DNA of 64,000 nucleotides, from positions 1 to 64,000 of the forward strand of contig DF241726.1 in assembly GCA_000507305.1 (NCBI GenBank), in the 5' to 3' direction. The translations under genes and the position numbers were made by a program. The notes beneath the pieces were generated by a model, which saw only the letters and a program-made list of their open reading frames with translations, ran no database searches and was not told where the DNA came from. Position 1 is the stretch's first letter. Each line of letters starts with the position of its first letter. This document shows positions 40,886-53,991 of this stretch, one piece after another. This DNA is from Breviolum minutum Mf 1.05b.01. Taxonomy: Eukaryota > Sar > Dinophyceae > Suessiales > Symbiodiniaceae.

Positions 40886-41224
40886 TTCCCATGACTCACG
40901 AGATTCTTTTCTCTGATGTTTCGGCTTTTGTTGCTATCTCTGGCGCCTTTGCCAGGCACTGCAAAGCCAAAGAATTGGCAACTTGCCAGCCATAGCAGCA
41001 AGGAAGGCACCTTGGTTTCTTATGTTTCTTTAAAACTGACCCAGGGAAAACCTCAAAGAATCTCTATTCGGTTTCCTGTTTTTTTGGAGGGTTGACTTTT
41101 TACCAGCTATGTCAGAGTATTCCCGGGGTCTCTTTTTAAAAAACGAAAGGGTCGATGTTTAGTTTGCCTTAAGAAATTGTCAGAGAAATCGTCACTTCTG
41201 TTCCTCACAGAAATGTGTTGCAAG

Positions 41225-44215
41225 GTAGCATGATGGATTTCCTCCTACAAAAGTGCTGATTTCAGTGCCTCCAATTTGTCTCCTTTCCAATGAAACAACC
41301 GAAACAGATCACCACTTGCCACGAGTTCCTGGGAGCTCCAGACGAGGAGTTTCGATCGTCTGGTAAAACGGGACAACCCCCATGGACGTCCGTCCATTTT
41401 GGGTAGGGGGGCAGCTTAAAAGCCCCAACCAATGCTGCGGATGGAAGCACAGGAAGGTGCATGGGACAGATCCAACATGGGGAAAAAATGTAGCACAAGA
41501 AGCTGAAAGAAGTGTGGAGAAGTGATGATTAAAGGAGGGACGTTTGTCAAAACCATTTTCATTTTAACAAGATGTTTTGTCTTGATGGTTTTTGTCAGGC
41601 TCGCCTTTTTTTCGTAAGGACTTTCTCTCTTACCTTCTAAAACTCACACATCCTGGAAATTATGGGCTTTTACTGTTCCTGCGCCATCCGCTGCACATTT
41701 TTTGAACCTCACAATCGGCAACTGTGAGATTCAAACACTCAAAGTTTGACCACTGCGCTGCGCGATAGTGCTCGTAGAGGCTGCCATACTCCACTGTGTC
41801 TGACCTGAGTTTTTACAGCACCGTGGGACCTTCACCACCGCAGTACACATCAAGACTTGGTTACTTGGTTCGTTACATTCAAAGTTTCGGGGATATTTCC
41901 AGTTTGTAAAAAAGTATCTAAACCCTCTAGATTTCATATACTTATCAAACGTACCATGTGTATGTATAGATAAAATTACATATGTACTGTAATTATATCT
42001 ACAGCATATATCATATATATATATATACACTGCATATATAGAAGGGAGGGGCCCCCTCCCCCCATGACAGCAGCTAAGGCGCGGGCAACGGATACCTTGG
42101 AAGCAAGATCAACCTCCAACGCACTTCTTTCAAAAGTTCATCCTCCATACAAAGCGCCGCTTCTTTGGCGACGACACCTGTCTTGACAAACTGCCGGAGA
42201 GTTGCCCCGTTTTTTCGTTTGATCGACTCCTCTTGTCATCTTTAAAAAGTTGATCTTCGAAACTCAGAGGGGCAACCAAAAAAATACGACATTTCTCAGT
42301 GATGTTGTTTTTTCTCCAAAAAGAATCTTACAACTCCTGAAGTTTTAACATATTCGCCCCTGAAAAAAACGACCTTCCCACCAAAAAACAGGTAATCTTC
42401 CAACCATCAGTTGTTCAGGAGGTCTGAGTGACTCAATCCCACCTCCACCTCCCAAGGACAACACATCATTGGAGCCAGTAAGGCGCAAAGCATCAATTCC
42501 AAGCTGAACCCAACTGGCATCTCCTTCTAAGCCTGGCAACCAAAACAAGAAAAAATCAGGTCGCCAGTGAACGGCTTGGAGGAAATATATGCATATCATT
42601 TATATCATATACAGATACATATATAAAGATATAATATATATACGTATATATATATATATGTGTAGATTCATGGGGTTGACAAGGATACCAACATGTCTTG
42701 TCAATGAATCACCTGAGTACAAATTTATCCAAATTTAATTCTTGCCTTCCAACTCATCCAGCAGCACCAGATGCAGTCCACCAGGATATCTCGCAACTTT
42801 GGGTCCCCAAGATGCTAGAAAATCATCTTTCATCCGCCGCCAATAAAAGGCCACTGCTGTCACACTATGACTTGCAAGCACCTCAGCTCCCAAGTTTAGG
42901 ATGGAATGCCGGAATGCTATCTAGTGTTTTTTTTGAGCTGAGCACCCGAACTTTGTCCAAAATCCGAGTGAAACTATCCTGCCGAAATGGTGAGGTGCTA
43001 ATTCTCAACAATCCTTTGGACAAGCCCACCTACACTCTTCAAGTTGCCCCCCCGGGCAGCACAAAAAGCGCGAACCTCCGCAAATTCATCGCCATCCCAA
43101 ATGATAGCACCAGTGGTGCCAACAGCATCAGAAAGCAAGTCCACCATCTCCTGGTCAGAACCTCATCACTGTCATCCAGGTTGGCCGAAAATCTTCATCA
43201 ATTTCCCAGTCACTTTTTGGTACAACCATCCCATACCATCCCAAGTCAGAAAGTTATCTAAGTGATTCTGACGAAATCACGGAGGACCTGTGCATTGAGC
43301 CAAAGCCATTTCAGGTGATATAGCCTCTACACCCCCGAAAACTAACGGCTGGAACCTGAAAAGGATGGTTTCCAAGTTTGGAATCTCCTTTTCCAGGGGT
43401 CCATTTTCAGGTTCCATGTTAGTTTTCGGGGGAGTATTTTCTAATGTTTCAGCCTCAAACCTCCATTGCTTGTGGCTAACATGCAGGTGATCAACCTGCT
43501 ACAGGTGATAAACCTTCACATCCTGCGTCCCTGAGACCCCCAACATCCACAACCATCGGGTGGAAATCGACCACTGCCAAAGCCCTCAACATCCGATGCT
43601 CAAAAACTGATGCCAAGCACAACCTTCCACCCTGGGAAGCCATGGGAAACCGAAAATACTGTCGATGGACGAAATCCGGCGATCACCACCTGGGATGTAT
43701 AAAACCCTGTAAATAATGGGATAAACGGATAAACTACCAATTTGAACTGGTGCAGGATTTCGTCTATCAACAGTATGTCGCATATTTTCTATCACTGTAG
43801 CTCCATCTGTTTTTTTGAGCTAGAAGAGTTCACCGCAACAGCTTCGAAACACGCAGGTGACGTCAAGCTTTCCGGCCATAACCAACCTGATGTTCTCATC
43901 TATCAACGATCCACACGATGCATCATAGCCTCACCCCCCAGTCCTTCAAATGTATCACATGCGTTGCTTCCACCAAACACTTCGGAAGGCTGTCCATGAC
44001 CTGCAAAGCACAGCGTTTCTCACCAACACTCGGCTCACCGAAAACTAGTTGCACCTGGAGCCTCAAAGTGGAATCCATGGCGCAATCTTGGAAGAACTTC
44101 TTCCAAATTGAATCTTGGAGATGAAGTTTTACACCTTGAACTTTAAGGAAAATGTGTTTTAATATCATCTGAACTTTTGTGTGGGGAGGGGGGGGACTGT
44201 TTCCTGTTAGATTCA
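41225..44215 (-). CDS. unidentified multi-exon gene
   Basis: Coding-like minus-strand segments run in one direction between DCTN4 and the ABM gene. They are about 44,110-43,935 (LRLQVQLVFGEPSVGEKR to a stop), 43,255-43,165 (WYGMVVPKSDWEIDEDFRP), 43,157-43,047 (SDAVGTTGAIIWDGDEFAEV), 42,575-42,360 (WLPGLEGDASWVQLGIDALR), 42,235-42,085 (GATLRQFVKTGVVAKEAALC), 41,820-41,685 (SDTVEYGSLYEHYRAAQWSN) and 41,400-41,245 (SKLLVWSSQELVASGDLFRL). Several follow plausible AG acceptors. I could not assign a family, and the set may combine two genes or include chance frames. The first segment could instead be 3' to DCTN4 as a separate short gene. Confidence 0.4.
43329..43434. repeat. hairpin repeat family D, copy 3
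   Basis: Ends ACCCCCGAAAACTAAC and GTTAGTTTTCGGGGG are inverted, with a second inner pair GGAACCTGAAAAGGA and TTTTCAGGTTCC. Confidence 0.85.
43658..43775. repeat. hairpin repeat family C, copy 4
   Basis: Ends ACTGTCGATGGACGAAATCC and GGATTTCGTCTATCAACAGT are inverted. The loop carries CACCTGGGATGTATAAAACC, matching copy 3. Confidence 0.85.
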
Positions 44216-44498
44216 TGCTTAATCGAACACACTCAGATTTTCCAGAAGCTGCTTAAGATGACAATCAATCAACAAATGTTTTTTTTGAGGCCTCAAAAGG
44301 CAAGGAACCTTGAGCCTTGATACGTTCATGAAGATTTTTTAAATCAGCAAGCAAAATCATTCGCACACATACAAAGGCTGCGCTGAAATCATTTCATATA
44401 CCCGGATGGCATGTCTGAAAAGTAATCATCTCAAAACCTCCAGTATGCAGGGACAACATTTTTGCAGATGGTCTCTTTGATCGATCATCCTCAATCTT

Positions 44499-47400
44499 TC
44501 AGACAGATTTGAGGCATAAAACCAGGTCAACATCATGTGCTTTGACCTCCTCCGCGCTAAAGCGTACACTGAACTTCATGGTCAAACGCAAGAAGAACAG
44601 CCACGCCGGTCCTTCAACTCCACTGCCGACTTTGCTGGCTCCCTCTCCGACTTTGCGAAAACGGAGGCGCAGTAGGATCTTGTTGAGTTTTCGGTCCAAG
44701 ATCACTTCAGGATCATCTTTCTTTCGTAAATCTTTTGCTTCTTCAAAAACTTCTGTGGCTTCACTTAAATCCAGAAATTTGGGGATCACTGTGGTGAAGG
44801 CTGGCGTAAGCACCTCCACATTCTGTGATGGCAACGGTAAACCAGACTGAGTTTCACCTCCGTTGAAGGCACAGGGATCGAGACAGACTTCCAAATCACC
44901 TCGGTGATTTGTCTTAGGCGCCAACCCTTCAATGGAGAGATGGTGGGGACGTATCGGTGATCTAGTTTTAAAAAACCTACCACCACCCTGGCGATTAGAA
45001 AGCCATGGTCATCAGGTGAACTTACTTAAACTTTTTAGATAAAAGCACTAACCTTCACTGCAAATGAACGAATGACTGATCCTTCCAAAGATTTAAAAAA
45101 AAGAAAAGAACCTTGCACCGACCTACACCATGGAAAAAATATATTTAAAAGAATAATTAGAAAAAAAAAAAACTTTGATTCCTGCATTTCTAAGTCACTA
45201 TCCATGGGATTGCTGAGGATCAGAATTACTTGGTATGTTCCATTTTCATCCTCCCTGCAACTCCAAGGAGAACAACTTGGTACGAAATTCACTGCCACAT
45301 TGTTCTTCTGAAACGCTGGATTTGCACATGGATTGATCTGAGGCTTCACCACTAAGCCTTTGCATGCCTTGCTTGAGGTCCCATCTTCCCCCGTTTGCAC
45401 CAACAACTTACAGCGTCGCGAACGCTTCGTCAACAGAGGCTTCCGAAGAGGCAACAAATTCCAAGCATTGCGGTGCTGAAGTGGAGTTTCCAGTTGAGAC
45501 TGGCCCCTGTGAAGTCCAGTTGAATCACCGGAAAGTCCTTTAGATCCTTCACTTTTACCCTTGATGGACACCCCATGATAACCATAAGCAATTTGAGAGA
45601 GCCTCATACTTTGGCTTGCACATGCACCTTGACTGTCTTGAGTCTGGGGAGCTGTGTCTGTCTCAATGCTATTTTGCAACTCTTCTAGCAAAGATTGACC
45701 TGAGCTTAAACTCGGTACACGATGAGATCGTAAGAGATCTTGTACTGAAAGACCTGCCAACACTGGTGGAGCCTCAACCACTGAAGCTGCACTGCTGAAA
45801 CTGAAGCGCTTCGGGCTGTCTTTGGCATCTGGTGATGATTTTGGACTACTTTCAACTCCTTTGGTTTCTGCCAACATACGGGCCTCTGACCGTAGATCAC
45901 CAGTTCTCACTTGTTGCTCTGCTAACTTTGCTTCCAAATCTTCTACATTCCATTGCCCACCTGGAAAGAAAACCAGAGCACTGGAAACTCCAAGAGATCT
46001 GCAATCGTTTTGGGAAAGAAGACAATCCACATGTTGAGTTTCATGGCAACAACATGGAGGGTTCACTTTCAAACATGACGAAAGGTGCTAGCAATCAGTT
46101 AAGTAGTCAAGTATGTCTGTCCAGGGGTGCGTATAAAGACCAAACTCTATACTATTTTTCACATGCATACTAGTTGTACATGTGCGTAATATCAAAAAGC
46201 AGAACAAACACAATTATATCGACAATAAAAAAAAGCCGACTGATTGGCAAAGTTGTATTTGTTGCATGGTTTTTTTTGCAAACATACACTGCGTTTCTAA
46301 TTGCTTGTGATTTGGGTAGCTCCTTGTTGGAATGCAATCTAGGGCAGTAAGTTCACCCAAGAGAATTCCCTAATCCTTAACCATCTGCAGTGCCTTCGAT
46401 CTATGGTTTTCTCGCACAAAAGTCTCCCAAAAAAAACAGCATACAAAAAAAAAACAATGTGATATGATCTGGCTCCTAAACGTTTTTGCTTCGCCAAAAA
46501 TTCCCTCCAAATAACTAACATATGCCACAGGGAGAAACGGGAAAACAGATAAAATCATCATCTTCATCTTCAAAAGTGCTGCCTTGGTAGGTAAGGGATA
46601 TGTTGGTTGCCTGGAAGGTAATTTTGGTTGTTAAACCTAGTTTTTACAAATGGTTTTATCCAAAATGGCTAGGGATTTGTTTTTTCTTTGGTTATCAAAA
46701 TTCCAAACCCAAAAGGTAAAATTAGCTCCACCTTGGGCAGATTCCCAGGATGGTCTCCCTTTCCCCACCTTTCTTCGTCTCGCTCATCCCCGGCAGTCGG
46801 GCTCCGCTACGCATCGTCGCCGCGGCGCTGAAGCGCCGCGCAGCGAAGGCGGTCAAGGAGGCAGCGGAAAAGGAGGTGCGTGCGGAGGAACGGCGGCGCA
46901 AACGCAGGGCCAACTCCTTTTCGCGTTGCCTTGGGGTTTTTTTGGGGGTTTAAGTGTGGTTTTTTTTTCCGACTCAGCACCCGAAAAGATCCATGTTCCC
47001 GAATGTTTAGGGGAGAGTTGGGGTTTAAGTTGGGTTTGGTCATTGGCAAATCTGGTGCTGCCCCAAACCCAAAAAAAATCTGGATGAAGTATCATTTCCC
47101 CCCGCAAAAACTCAAATGTGGGAGAAAATGAACCCGTTGGATTCCTGTTGACTTTGATTCCGGTGGCAATTTTGGTGCCCTGTTTTTATGTTTTAGACTT
47201 GCTAGTTTTTAAGAGGGGTGACTCTAAAAAGTCTTCAAAGTTCAATCACTTCGGCAGGCAAGTCACTGTTCTTGTGCTTTAGTACCTTGGATGTCAGAAG
47301 TGCCAAAAGCCTTCAAACAAAAGCCTTGAAATCCTTCACCAGGGTCAACATAGAAAATAGGATGATAACACAGCCACTCTTGTGGCACACATTCAATTTA

Positions 47401-48304
47401 TTGCTGATGGTAAATAAGCTGGGAAACCAGACGTGGGATACCCTGAGAAACTGCCAGGGCTATATCACAATAGTTTCGTGTATGTTCATGTCATATTTGT
47501 TTTTTTTGAACTCTTGGTCCTAGTAGCTTGCAATGACTCTACAAGATATGTCCACAGCAACAAAAAGAACATCTTCAACAAGCATGCGCAAAAAAAAAAC
47601 ATCCACATAGTTTGCATCCCAGAGTCGGAATGCTTCCAACATTGCCATCATCCGCTGGCGAGGCTGGCTCTCCCGCTCTAAGGATACAATTTCAGTAATC
47701 AACTGCTCCTTAGCTGCAGCTGGAGACCTTTTTGTTTTCATCTTGTACCAGTAGAGTTTGATCAAAAAAAAAGTGTTGCAGTTGGAATTTCTTGAAACAC
47801 CACTTTTTTGCCAAAAATCGAAGATCGATATTTCATATGACAGTCTATGAAAATATGGATGATTCATGAATGAAAAATATAAATCAAAATCAGGAAAAAT
47901 ACCCAAAATCTTCACCTAGATTCAGGCTTATCTGCTTCCTGCTTACCTTTGGAACTCCAGCGACAATAGCTACACGCAAAATGATAGGTAGGCTCCTTGG
48001 AGCTTGGATTGGCAATGCAAGGTGTCAAAGTGCTCGAACACACCGGGCACTCCCAACATTTGGAACATCGCATTCCACACAGCATTGCCTCACTAGAAGG
48101 CATATTTTCCAAACAATGCGGGCAGTAATAAGAATCCACATCTTCTGCAAGATCCTTTCGACAAAGGACTTTAGAGCAACTATCGCAGAAATATAAGGAA
48201 GATAAGGCGAAGAGTTCCGGCTTTGGACTATGACCTTCATGGCCACCCGCCAGGAATAGCACTTGGAACTCTGAAGCACGTTGCTCCGCAGGATCATAAT
48301 ACAT
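44499..48304 (-). CDS. DCTN4: dynactin subunit 4 (p62)
   Basis: Dynactin p62 is part of the pointed-end complex of dynactin, the cofactor of cytoplasmic dynein. Exon 1 (48304-47916) starts ATG and holds the RING-like cysteine modules: YFCDSC, YYCPHCLENMP, RCSKCWECPVC and FACSYCRW. The donor is GTGAAG and the phase runs exactly into exon 2 (47727 to about 47,630; SPAAAKEQLI then RQRMMAMLEAFR). A long exon follows a TTTCCAG acceptor (45960 to about 45,180; WNVEDLEAKL, a serine-rich linker, then LLTKRSRRCKLLVQ and VAVNFVPSC, hallmarks of the family). The last exon (about 44,900-44,499) has VEVLTPAFTTVIPKFLDL and LRLTMKFSVRF and ends at a TGA. A small exon between exon 2 and the long exon is probably missing from this reading. 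An upstream ATG at 48,430 is in frame, but 48,304 lies nearer the conserved start. Function is inferred from the family. Confidence 0.92.
46617..46746. repeat. dispersed repeat family E, copy 2
   Basis: Direct-orientation relative of 36056-36175 (GGTAATTTTGGTTGTTAAAC, then TTTGGTTATCAAAATTCCAA and TTAGCTCCACCTT). It lies in a DCTN4 intron. Confidence 0.75.
46780..46925. other. GC-rich island in a DCTN4 intron
   Basis: This 145-bp block is much richer in G and C than its surroundings and is open in several frames on both strands. On the plus strand it reads a lysine/arginine/glutamate/alanine-rich helix (AKAVKEAAEKEVRAEERRRK); on the minus strand a serine/arginine/alanine-rich stretch. It could be a missed exon or an old insertion. 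I cannot decide. Confidence 0.45.
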
Positions 48305-48659
48305 GGTGTCCAAAGAAAATGCTCCGTGCCAAAACGGTTCAACAGGTTCAACGGGTTCAATGTCAATGTTTGTTGGCCCACAGGCCCACAGGTGAGGATG
48401 GATTGCAGCATGAGTTCCGTGAGTTTTCAAGGGTTACAAACCGGTTGTTTCATCCACGGGGTCTTTGATGAATTGTGATCACAGGAACCCCCCCCAAACA
48501 AAAAGAAGAGCCATCCAGTTGCATTAATTACATGGGTATTTTTTTCAATTCATATAGAGACAGCAGCTGCTCACTGGAAAAATGCTTGTTGCTCCAGCCC
48601 AGGATGGAAAATCTAGAATGGATGGTGGAGAAGTGTTTACAAAAATAGCTTATGATAAT

Positions 48660-49650
48660 TTTTTACTGCAATTTCAATTTCTATGTTTTTTCTGGTAGAA
48701 ACCTACTTTTCAAAACCTCTAATATCAGTGATAATTCGCATCAGCCACTGAATAACACACAAATAGCGGCAGTTTTTTTTGACTTTGGACCGTCTCCAGC
48801 ATCCGCAATCTGCAAATTGCCTGACAAAACATCCCGCAGATCGCAGCTGAATCTGTTGAAACATTGCGAAAGCCTTAGCACAGCACCCCAAAATCTGATA
48901 AAATCTGGATTAACCCCAAAAGAATCCTCATTGCATAAAGGATTTCACAATGAGCCACAAATGATTGCACAACCTGTGTCAAGTTCCGCAAAATCAAGTG
49001 GGAGCAAAAGCTGGAAGTACATGTATATAAGTTCAGCATGCTTTGGTTGTTGAAAGCCCTTGGTAAATATCAGCCTGCCTTCTTCATCTTCTGATTTCAT
49101 CTCCTTGTGGCAATTTGAACATCCTGATCGGAGTCAAATCAAGCAGTTGGCACTTGTCCCCTCTACAAAATTCAAAGGAGCGATGGACAAAATCAATGTT
49201 CCATTGAGCCTTGTGCCTTTTACGACTTCATGAAAATCTTTGAGATTTGCAAGGGAGAAAGGCTGGCATTTTATGGCCTACCAATGCCTACCCTCAATAT
49301 GATTTCTGCAACTTGTCAGCATCAAGTTGGAGAGCCGCCCTTTAGTCCCAGTATTTTATTATGCCTTTCGGCCGTTTACCTAATGCCAAAGCTTGGAAGA
49401 GTGAGCGAGTGTAACGGACGAATCAAACAAATAATAACTTTTATGAGATTCTGAGGGCTCCTTACGCTCCGCGAGTGAACGCGTGTGCCAAATCCCTAAT
49501 AATTCCATAGAAAACATTCCTTTTCTCACTGAATCATCGCCAAGCTGTTGAAGTTCTTCGTGTCCAAACAGTTGACCTTCTTCGAAAGGGTGATCGATAT
49601 CCGATATCCCATGGATACATTGCTCCGCAACCTGTGGCATGATCATCATC
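48660..49650 (-). CDS. coding-like stretch between the hydrolase and DCTN4, identity unknown
   Basis: A minus-strand frame at 49,649-49,380 reads about 85 codons (QVAEQCIHGISDIDHPFEE, GHEELQQLGDDSVRKG) to a stop. Further down, at about 49,010-48,760, two segments look coding (NLTQVVQSFVAHCEILYAM and LRLSQCFNRFSCDLRDVLSG). No family was recognised. The place is 3' of the hydrolase stop and 5' of the DCTN4 start, so it would be a small gene or untranslated sequence. Confidence 0.35.
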
Positions 49651-49719
49651 TTTGAGCTTGGGCCAGCTGCATCTCACATTTCTTGATCTTGATGTCTTAA
49701 ATTAATTGAGTCATGGCCC

Positions 49720-52700
49720 TCATTTCGTTTCAACCCTCCAAAGCTGAAGTTCAAATGGTTGCAATATCATCGTCACTTCCTCCTTTTGAAATGTCATACC
49801 CTTTGAAGCTGCCTCACAACCTTCAGGTGGTTCAACTGGCATGAAAGACCAGTGGGCATGTTGCAACGTTTCCGGTACTTCCAGTAACTTTCCCACGTTG
49901 AAGGTGGCCTCTTGCTCTGTTGCTGTGGGATTTCTCAGCCAAAAGAGTCCTCGTTGACCAGGTGGTCCTCCATCAGGGGACAGAGCGGCCACACCATAGA
50001 CGCTTCCGCCTACGTTGACCAGGTGTGCATCTCGAAGCAGCGGCATCTCTTGACGTGCCAGTAGCGAAGCTGATGCTAAGACCTTCCACTTGCGATCATC
50101 CATTAGTTCTACTTGGATGTATAACCTGGTGGGGAGTGGATGAGAAGATGAATCAACTACTGTAACAGGAACTTGCTGGGGTTGGGTTGGTGATTTGGAA
50201 TTCTAGACGTACCCCTAAGCTACAATCCCTCTCATAAGGGGATCCCAGGAATCGAAACCTCCAACCCGAACCACCATTTAACCATCAGCTGACTGAAGGA
50301 GACTGAAAAAAATGACCAAAAAAACAAAAAGCCTCACACCCTTCCTGAGGAAAAACAAAAGCTCATCCTATCTCAAAACTAGTCACTCCTGCAATCCTGT
50401 TCCAGCCAGAAAGAAAGACAGCACTTCATTGCAAAAATCCTGCAAGCTCGGCTGTGCTTCGGAATCGGAATCTTGCGGCCACATGTCAATAGTTTCTGCC
50501 ACCTTACTCCACACCACGCCGTGTTGCATGAAGGCGGTTACAGGGAACAATGGCCCCCGACTGTGTGCCCTTTTCAAGGCATTATCCCTAAAAGTGAGCC
50601 ACTTTTCTCGCACTGAGCCTAAACCTTCAAAGCCTACATCAGGACCATCCCGCCAGATAGAGTCACCCCAAAGCAACCAGAAGGGCGAAGGCCAGGTCCC
50701 AATGGTCAAGCTGATCCAAAGTTCTGGTTTTTGACTTCGTAAGTCCTCGATCAACTGAAGCATTGCTTCGAAATCTTCCAAATGTTCTTCACCACCACTT
50801 TGTCCCAAACCACCACCAAGACCATCAAATTTGAAAAGTCCAAAACCTTCTGAAATCCGAGCTCGGACCACTCCATAAAAATTTTGAAAATACTTGGGTC
50901 CTGCCAATGCAAATCCTCCAAATCCTCCACGACTACTACGACTACTACGACTACTTCGTTCAAAACCATGCTGGGCACCATAACGAATCCGACGTCCACC
51001 AGCAGCACCATAACCTCCAAAAGGTGACATCCAAACTCCCACAGAAGTACCCCATGCCTTAGCCTTGGCCACTAAAGGTACAAAGTTGTTTGGAAAATGT
51101 TGACCATCCACTTCCCATAGGCTGTCTGCATTGTCCCAACCATCATCTAATAAAAAAGCATCCTCACTTTTGGTCGGTTTTTGGTTTTTGGGTGCTAAGC
51201 TGTTCAAAATGAAAGGAGTACAGAAACAAAAAGAGTCAAAATGATTCAACTTTGGAACAAGTCCATTTGGAGATGAAAATCAGCAAGTCACGGGTTGACA
51301 ACACAAAATGTTCAGTGATCTAAAGTTTAAAGCAATGATCCGCATCAAAATGTTGTGTCTTGAAACTTTTACAGCCCCAAAAAAACATCTTCCTTCCTAA
51401 TCTTTTGGTACTCAAGCATCCAATGCATGACCTCCAGAAGTGGTCAAGTTTCCATTAAAGGCGTCCAACCGTTGTAAGCACGTCCGCTCCGTCATCGCGT
51501 GGGAGAAACAGCGGGCATCGGTCTTTGAGCAGGCAGGGTTGCGGAGATCATACCAACCTCGGTGCGATCTTGAAGGACCAACTGCCCTTCCAGTAGCTAG
51601 GATGCTTACGGAAGTAAGACCTCGTAATTCATAAGAGATGTTTCTTCCGTATCAACAGGTTGGCTACGGTCTTGCCCATCGAACCTAGTAAGAAAGTGAA
51701 GGGGGGGATTCAGGTTGGATCTAGTTAAAATTCTGGGAAAACGGGATAATGCTTTTCTGTATATATTCCGAATCTCGTTGGACTCTTCTGATTGCAATAA
51801 GGGTGCAACATCAAATTAAAATTCTACCATGTATGTATATGTATATATTATACATGTGTACATATAGATATACATTTGTGTAATGGAGGGGGAGCAAATT
51901 AAATGAAAGCAAATACATGTAAATGCAAGCATCAGCCCAGCAACTGTTATAATGCAGTACTTGTCCAAAAGGACGACCCCGTGCCAACTGCAAATACTCT
52001 CCAAAGCTTCGCCGTAATTGCGATTGCTTCCCATCTTCAAAAATCCCCAAAGAAGCGGAGAAACCTGACCTTCCAACAGCCTTCTCCGACATTCGCAAAC
52101 TACAAGTCACTTTGCGCCAAAGGTTGTGATCTGCAAACTCCTCCGTTTGACGTTGTTGTTGGTCAACATGACAACGGCTCCGAGGATGCTCCAGTGCCAA
52201 CCACAGGCCCGGCACATCGAAAAACCCTGGATCCCAGGCACTTGAGGTGCCGGCCGTCGCGGCATCGTTGCGACCCAGCACCGCAAAGGAGCGAAGACCG
52301 AAGAGGACACCAAAATTCCAAGGATCCAAATGTCCTTTGCTCATAGTCAGCCTTAACCTAGCTGTAAAAATTGGCAAAGCACCGCGGCGAGTAGTAATAG
52401 ATACACAGAAAAAAAATAGCGTACGTCAATCTAGTGGTATCATATGTGTAAAAACATCTTGTCCGCTTACTCCCATGTCTTTTCATCAAAGGAGTTGTGA
52501 CTTTTGATCAAACAGATTTATAAATAAATCCCCGTTATACCAAAACAATCCCAAACATCCCACATGTTTCCCATTTCCCCAAAAAGTTTTTCGTTCAAAT
52601 TATTTCATTCAAAGCAACCATCGTGTTGGTGTGTCCCATCCCTTCACCAAGACTTCCCCATTAAAATCGGAAGATGCGATCACCTCTGTATTGCTGCTGC

Positions 52701-53991
52701 GTCGTAGCCACGGCTCAGATTCTTGCTTGCGACTTTCTAAGATCCACTCATCTGCCGATTTAGCCCACCAAATCCACGAGATGGATGTGATAACACGTTC
52801 ACCTGTTGATGAAATAGGGCACCCCAACGAACAATTGGGGCACCAAAAAGGTTCTTTGTCGGGAGAAAAACAGGTGGGATTGGATTTCTATGGGATGCGT
52901 TTTTTTTTTCAAACGGGGTTTTGGGGAAGGGCTTAGGGGGAGAGAAAGGTTCCTAGTTCCTAGATGTTTGTACGATGGAGGGCCCCAAATCTGCTGCATA
53001 CAAAAGAACTCTATGTAGCGAACTGATTTGTGTTTTCCAACATAGCTCTCACTGCTGAAAATATAACTCGGACCTTTCAGAGGTTACACGTTTTCTACCC
53101 CCTCTCGATGCTTTTGCGAAGTGTCAAGCTTGTGACATTCAACTATTGAATAAACCTACAGTCTTCCTAGCGACAAAGTAGCTTTTTCCTGCGCTGCTAG
53201 CTCAGCAAGTATGGCTCAAGAAAGCGATGAAGAGTTCACATGCTTCCCATGGTCCCGAGGTGCTTGCGGAGTAGAAAACCCCCCCCACAAATTAACACCG
53301 ATCTCTTGTAAAGACTTGAGTCAAAGGCGCCTTCTAAATCCAGCAAAATCCATGCATCTTGCTCCCCTTTGCCTGCAAACCATTCTGTTTCAGTATCATC
53401 ATCCAATAGCCGTTCAGGCCCTTTACCAGGAAAGGAACTGCTAGCAGTATACGATGCCACCAGGCGTGCCATCTCCTTCCGGTGCCGGGCTACCACAGGA
53501 GAACCATCTACCTGGCCTTCCACCGCAGCACTTGGCAACCAAGCGGAAATCTGAAGCTGCCGTACGGGACTGTGGAACATCACATGCCAACGAAAGGCCA
53601 TGCCATGCAGCAACTGAAAATTCTTCGTTTCCCAGTCGGCTGTCACGTCACCACATTCCAAACGCCATCTGTTTTGACTGGATTGCAAACAAGGAACATG
53701 TTCTCCTCCTCTCTCCACTGACACGAAATTGAGATTAAGGCGCCAGCTATGTAGCTGGTGCCCACGAAATGAAACATTACCAAGTGTTGGTACCCTTCCA
53801 GGCCCCGTGACGAGGTGGCTCAAGCCAATCAACTTATCGTTTTTTTCAAAGTTCACGTTCTTCGATCGCAAAGCTGGCGTTCCAGGTAAGTGGGACACCA
53901 AGAAATAAGTCAGGTATAAACAACAAAGACCACACAACGCTCCAATTCCCTTCGCCAAAGCCCAAAGGCTGCCGCCCTTCTTCTGTACCAT
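49720..53991 (-). CDS. membrane-anchored glycoside hydrolase (GH36-like clan) with F5/8 type C domain
   Basis: Exon 1 (53991 to about 53,300) starts ATG and has a type II signal anchor (residues about 10-33, GIGALCGLCCLYLTYFLV), a beta-rich stretch, then the start of a discoidin/F5/8C domain (ERLLDDDTETEWFAG, AWILLDLEGAFD). Exon 2 (about 52,799-52,640) continues that domain (SISWIWWAKSADEW). Exon 3 (about 52,350-51,945) finishes it and opens the hydrolase (GQVLHYNS). Exon 4 (about 51,640-51,440) has WYDLRNP and ERTCLQRLDAFNG. Exon 5 (about 51,165-50,395) holds LLDDGWD, GVWMSPFGGYG, LFKFDG (likely nucleophile Asp) and TIGTWPSPFWLLWGDS. Exon 6 (about 50,110-49,720) is a beta C-terminal domain ending in TAG or TGA after VETK. 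Relatives are mostly bacterial alpha-galactosidase-like proteins. The protein probably acts on glycans at the surface or in the secretory path. The junction between exons 5 and 6 needs a non-GT donor. Substrate is unknown. Confidence 0.85.

Noticed and set aside
42698-43261. Plus-strand frame of 187 codons
   Set aside because: No family resemblance, and it lies opposite minus-strand segments with more protein-like reading. It might still be real, but I could not support it.
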